From: a virus
Length of the DNA: 49,529 bases
Strand: one strand, 5' to 3'
Virus record (IMG/VR): IMGVR_UViG_3300044638_004969
Location: 1 to 49,529 of that record
The position numbers and the translations under genes were made by a program. Below the pieces are notes generated by a model. It ran no database searches. It was not told where the DNA came from and saw only the letters and a program-made list of their open reading frames with translations. Of this stretch, positions 45,839 to 49,529 are shown piece by piece (position 1 is the first letter of the stretch; every line of letters begins with the position of its first letter).

Positions 45839-48742
45839 TTATTTTGCAATCCCCAATACATCTTTAATTCTTTGTTCAATAGCTGTCGTAACTATATCAT
45901 TTACTCCATTTCTCATATCTTTAGGATTATAATCTTTTTGTCCTGTATCTTGCATAAAAATTGGCTTATCATTTTGTTTTACTATTAACGTCCATTGATT
46001 ATCTTTACGTTGAGTTGAAATTTCAATAGGTAAATCTAAAATTTTATTAATAGCCTCTTTATTTTTCTCTACTATCTCGTTTCCATAAGAAACTGTTAAT
46101 GCTCTTATCCAATCTTGTTGAGTTCTAGGAGGATTGTTAAAAGCTTTAGTTCTTTCATTATCAGGCATTAATTCTATTTTAGAATTCCACTCCTCTCTAT
46201 TAGTTGGAATTTCTGTTCTTGCTTCAAAATTAACAGAATATGGATTATCAGCTGAATAAATTTTTGTTGTACTTTCAGGTTTTATATTCTGTAAAACAGC
46301 TTGAGGTAATTCATCAATAGGAATACTTACAGACTTTGCAACATATTCTTTACCATCTTTAACAGGTAATGTTAATTGTGCCATATTAGTAGTTTGGTCT
46401 ATTAATATTTGAGCATTTCCTTTTTCTTGTATTTCATCTCCAACTTCCATATGTGCTTTAAAAGACCCTAACATTGACTGACCTAGCTTACTTCCTAAAT
46501 CTATATTTACAGTTTTATTAAAAATCTGTTTGTATACATCAGCTTTTTTATCTATAGCAGTCATCTGTTGTTTAGCTCTTTCTTTAAATAAAGATGGGTC
46601 AAAACTTAATTTACTTCTATCAACATCAGAATTTCCTAAATCTCCAGGTCTAGAGTTTGTAGAAAATGATTGTCTTAATCCTAATTGGAATTTATCTTTT
46701 GCTTTAAAAGATTCTCCATCTAAGTAAGATTTTTTAAAGTCATCATACATAGTTGATTTATCTGTAGTATCTCTCAAAAAAATATTATTAGCAATACCTT
46801 GTCCTGCTTGTAAAACTGCTCCTGCAAATTCATTAGCTACTTGTTTAAAGTAACCTCCTACACCCGAAGAATAACCTGTCTTATAAACCATTTTTTCATA
46901 AGCATCCTGAGCTTGTTTTTGACTTAATCCTGATTTAATCAAAGCATTTTTAGCCGCTCTTCTATATTTAGCTGCCTCAACATCTGTTAAATCACCACTC
47001 ATCAATGCATAATTAAAAGTTGTAATTGTTCTAGCTAAATCACCATTTTTTCCTGGCGCATTTAACACATCTCCTTTTACAACATTTCCCTTACTATCTA
47101 TTATATATCCTAATGAAGACTCAACAAAATTTCTTTGTGTAGAGGCTTTTGTATTTTTAGAAGCCATTGCTCTACCCATCTCCATAGCATCTTTTGTCAT
47201 AGCTTCAAGATTTTTATCAAAATCATTTAAGGCTTTTTTGTTACTTTGTAAATCATCGACTATACCTTTATTAGTATCAGAAATTAAGGCATATAACCCT
47301 CCATACTTTGAAGGAGAATTTACCATCATCCACGCTGCCTGTTTTGCATTTACATTATTACCCAATTGTTTTTTTATTTCTGCATTTTCAGGTCTTTGTA
47401 ACAATTCCTCAATCTCTTTTACAACTTCATTATTCAATAATGTTGCATTTTGATTATACGCTTTTTCTTGAGCTAAAAATCCACTTTCTGTTGTAATATC
47501 TTCTTGAGTTTTACCTGATTTTGTTACATTCATCCCATTAACAGGATTATTAGGGTCTAGAGATAAAGAACCATCTTTATTCTGTTTCCAACCTGCAATA
47601 GTTAAATCTTGTTGCATTTTTCTTTCTCTTTGCTGAAATTCTGCCTCATCCTTTTTAGCTTGATAATTAAAAGAATCTACTTTAAACTGATTCTCCCATG
47701 CTTGTTGTTGAGTTTTTTGCTCTGCTTCCCAAATTTTAAATCCTGTATCATCAATCTTCCAATCCTTTAATCTATCATAAGACAAGAAATCACTCCATTT
47801 ATCTTTAAAATCAGAATTATATAAGTAGTTTGCCATAGCATCTCTACTGATATTCATTGATTTTGTCTTATTGATATTATTATTACTATCTTCTAATTTT
47901 TGAATAGCTTGTTCAATTTGAGCCTTTTGAGTTCTTGTAGCTGTCAACGCCTGAGTTTTTAACTCATTGATACGTTCATTATTATATTTATTATAACCAT
48001 TTAACTTATCATCATATTGTTTCTTAATACTTTCACTAGGTAAATCCTTATAAGCATACTGTCCATCTATGTATAATTGATTTTGAACTTTAGAATCCAT
48101 CATCATATCTAGATATTCTTTTGCTGTTTCGGGAGCAATACGCTCAGAAGTACCAATCTTTGTAAAATATTGATTTCCTCCAATAGGGTCTACATGATAC
48201 TCTACCCCAAAATCTTTTAAATACTTGGAGTTCTCTAATAGTAACGCCTTAACATCTGTATAAGGAACATATGATTGAGCACGATATGAGTCCCCAACTT
48301 GACCTGATGTCATATATCGTTGATAATCCTGTGTAGCAAACCATTCATTTTGCATTGAATACTGATCGGGTTTATTTTTCTTGATATCCTCGATCTCAGC
48401 CATTTGCTTTCTCCTTGCCTGAGTAGAACCTATTGCACTAAGAACATTTCTATCTAAAGCTTGAGACACATAATTTTGAATATCTGATGCTACACTTTTT
48501 CTTGACCAATCTCTAGTACCTGATTCGTTTATATAATTTACAATTGTATTTAATCTTTCTCCAAAATACTGTTTATCCACATCTCTAAGTAAATCTGTTC
48601 CTGCATATTGGTTCACTAATTGTTGAACCTGAGCAACATTTGTATCATACATTTGTTGCTTATACTGCATAGCTTTTCCCAATACAGATATATCTAATTT
48701 TTCGGGATCTCTATATTTTGTGATCGAAAATGCCGTAGCCAT
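45839..48742 (-). CDS. large virion-type protein, 967 aa
   Basis: Gln- and Asn-rich, largely helical with long coiled-coil-like regions (about 240-300, 340-400) and no clear membrane anchor. It starts MATAFSITKYRDPEKLDI. Similar proteins lie in the structural block of crAss-like phages. It overlaps the upstream nuclease gene by 32 bases and is 12 bases from the 1847-aa gene, so the three form one transcription unit whose promoter lies beyond the window. Confidence 0.6.
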   Translation of the reverse strand: MATAFSITKYRDPEKLDISVLGKAMQYKQQMYDTNVAQVQQLVNQYAGTDLLRDVDKQYFGERLNTIVNYINESGTRDWSRKSVASDIQNYVSQALDRNVLSAIGSTQARRKQMAEIEDIKKNKPDQYSMQNEWFATQDYQRYMTSGQVGDSYRAQSYVPYTDVKALLLENSKYLKDFGVEYHVDPIGGNQYFTKIGTSERIAPETAKEYLDMMMDSKVQNQLYIDGQYAYKDLPSESIKKQYDDKLNGYNKYNNERINELKTQALTATRTQKAQIEQAIQKLEDSNNNINKTKSMNISRDAMANYLYNSDFKDKWSDFLSYDRLKDWKIDDTGFKIWEAEQKTQQQAWENQFKVDSFNYQAKKDEAEFQQRERKMQQDLTIAGWKQNKDGSLSLDPNNPVNGMNVTKSGKTQEDITTESGFLAQEKAYNQNATLLNNEVVKEIEELLQRPENAEIKKQLGNNVNAKQAAWMMVNSPSKYGGLYALISDTNKGIVDDLQSNKKALNDFDKNLEAMTKDAMEMGRAMASKNTKASTQRNFVESSLGYIIDSKGNVVKGDVLNAPGKNGDLARTITTFNYALMSGDLTDVEAAKYRRAAKNALIKSGLSQKQAQDAYEKMVYKTGYSSGVGGYFKQVANEFAGAVLQAGQGIANNIFLRDTTDKSTMYDDFKKSYLDGESFKAKDKFQLGLRQSFSTNSRPGDLGNSDVDRSKLSFDPSLFKERAKQQMTAIDKKADVYKQIFNKTVNIDLGSKLGQSMLGSFKAHMEVGDEIQEKGNAQILIDQTTNMAQLTLPVKDGKEYVAKSVSIPIDELPQAVLQNIKPESTTKIYSADNPYSVNFEARTEIPTNREEWNSKIELMPDNERTKAFNNPPRTQQDWIRALTVSYGNEIVEKNKEAINKILDLPIEISTQRKDNQWTLIVKQNDKPIFMQDTGQKDYNPKDMRNGVNDIVTTAIEQRIKDVLGIAK

Positions 48743-49529
48743 ATGTTAAAAATTTGTTAATTATTTGTTTCATTTTTTCTTTGTCTTTATTCCATAAATC
48801 TTCACGAACATGTAAAAGTTTAATTCCTTTCTCTCTACATAGATTAGATTTCATGGCATGATATCCTTTTGGTTTACAGTGCTTATTTCTTTTCTCATAG
48901 TGCCAATATTCCCCATTAAACTCAATTCCTTTATCTAATTTTGGAATAAAAATATCTAACTCATAAGGGGCTATAATATTTCTTTTATTTACTTGTATTT
49001 CAAATCCTAAACTTTCAATATAATTCTGCAATTCAATTTCAGGTATGGAAACTATTGAAATACATTTTGGACAACCATGACCTTGTATATGATTATTAGC
49101 TGTTTGCCAAAAAGAACCATGATTATTGCAAATAATTTCTATCTTTTCGGAAGATGTTTTATACACTACATTTGAGTAATCAAATTTATTTTTATGTATT
49201 AAAGTTGATTCTTTTATAAAATCTTCTTTTGTTTTACGTTTTAAATCACCTAATCTAATTCTAAAACATTCATTACATCCATTTCCCTTCATATGAGAAT
49301 TAGGAGTTTGTAAAAAATCACCATGCTCTTTACAAGTAATAATCACTTTTTTATGGGCACTTACATATTCAACCTTATTATAATCATAAATATTCTTATG
49401 TGTCAACTTAGCTTTTTCTATGAAATCTTTGGTATTAACCTTAAAATTATTACCGCATTTAGGGCAACCTCTTCCTGTGTATACATGAGATCCCGCTTGT
49501 TGCTCAAACTCTCCATGTAATTTACAAAT
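48711..49529 (-). CDS. DUF723-like zinc modules + Vsr/EDxHD-like nuclease, N-terminus outside window
   Basis: The frame stays open to the last base, so the TTG at 49406 is not the true start: the 41 codons upstream contain another zinc module (CKLHGEFEQ ... GRGCPKCG). At least three modules are seen, the first truncated. The nuclease core is YELDIFIPKLDKGIEFNG then WH, with LLHVREDLW. The last residues (TYGYGIFDHKI) are read from the beginning of the 967-aa gene, replacing the FLTKF-type end of its relatives; a 32-base overlap results. Confidence 0.7.
   Translation of the reverse strand: MCKLHGEFEQQAGSHVYTGRGCPKCGNNFKVNTKDFIEKAKLTHKNIYDYNKVEYVSAHKKVIITCKEHGDFLQTPNSHMKGNGCNECFRIRLGDLKRKTKEDFIKESTLIHKNKFDYSNVVYKTSSEKIEIICNNHGSFWQTANNHIQGHGCPKCISIVSIPEIELQNYIESLGFEIQVNKRNIIAPYELDIFIPKLDKGIEFNGEYWHYEKRNKHCKPKGYHAMKSNLCREKGIKLLHVREDLWNKDKEKMKQIINKFLTYGYGIFDHKI

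Noticed and set aside
45839-48742. Opposite-strand open frames inside the giant genes (for example 44880-45230, 47238-47496)
   Set aside because: They lie opposite well-supported coding regions, have no promoter or overlap context and low-complexity products, so they are treated as chance frames.
1-49529. CRISPR array, tRNA genes, rRNA or insertion sequences
   Set aside because: No regularly spaced direct repeats, no cloverleaf-like sequence with a recognisable T-arm, and no transposase. Mobile DNA here is limited to homing nucleases and the intein.

Overview
The window is a 49.5 kb piece of a very AT-rich, densely packed tailed-phage genome that most likely infects a Bacteroidota (Flavobacteriia-like) host. 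The host call rests on the promoters: nearly every transcription unit starts with a TAnnTTTG -7 box placed 19-21 bp (usually exactly 20) after a TTTG -33 box, and many start codons lie only 4-8 bases beyond the -7 box, so transcripts are close to leaderless. The phage call rests on DnaB, primase-polymerase, ligase, exonucleases and several giant virion-type proteins (1814, 1847, 967, 684 and 438 aa). A TnsA-like nuclease beside a giant protein with a degenerate zincin motif resembles the virion-cargo block of crAss-like phages (Crassvirales, for example Cellulophaga phage phi14:2). That placement is inferred from architecture, not from a search.

Layout. 1-7350 (+ strand): small accessory genes, an ATP-dependent DNA ligase with a WGR-like N-terminus, a nucleotidyltransferase-like gene and three free-standing nuclease genes; a bidirectional terminator at 7361-7400 separates this from everything to the right, which is on the - strand. 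7420-15365 (-): small genes of unknown function mixed with many nuclease genes. 15491-31004 (-): replication and nucleotide metabolism, comprising DnaB helicase with an intein in its P-loop, AAA+ ATPase, thioredoxin, DUF5664-like and MazG-like nucleotide hydrolases, a minimal class II aminoacyl-tRNA-synthetase-like protein, metallophosphoesterase, sirtuin, primase-polymerase, a RecB/Cas4-like nuclease and a DEDDy exonuclease. 31051-48742 (-): giant virion proteins in two transcription units that end in hairpin terminators at 31039-31064 and 40254-40273.

The most striking feature is the load of homing-type nucleases. I count thirteen free-standing genes (four GIY-YIG, two T5orf172-like, three HNH, four Vsr/EDxHD-like fused to DUF723-like zinc modules) plus the LAGLIDADG intein, together about a fifth of the window. 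They show an organisation I do not recognise from the literature. (1) Four are preceded by, and overlap, a tiny ribbon-helix-helix (RHH) gene, although the nucleases belong to three unrelated families. (2) Ten promoters carry an AT-rich palindrome (TTAATTT-N3-AATTAA) abutting the -33 box, and nine of these ten lead straight into a nuclease gene or an RHH-nuclease pair. (3) Two Vsr-like nuclease genes have 5' leaders of equal length that fold into the same three-stem structure with a 7-bp loop-loop (kissing) interaction supported by compensatory changes. (4) Perfect or near-perfect repeats (77 bp inverted; 159 bp direct) link different nuclease loci, indicating module swapping. Nuclease stop codons commonly overlap the start of the next gene (ligase, sirtuin, recombination nuclease, virion protein), so these elements are built into the operons.
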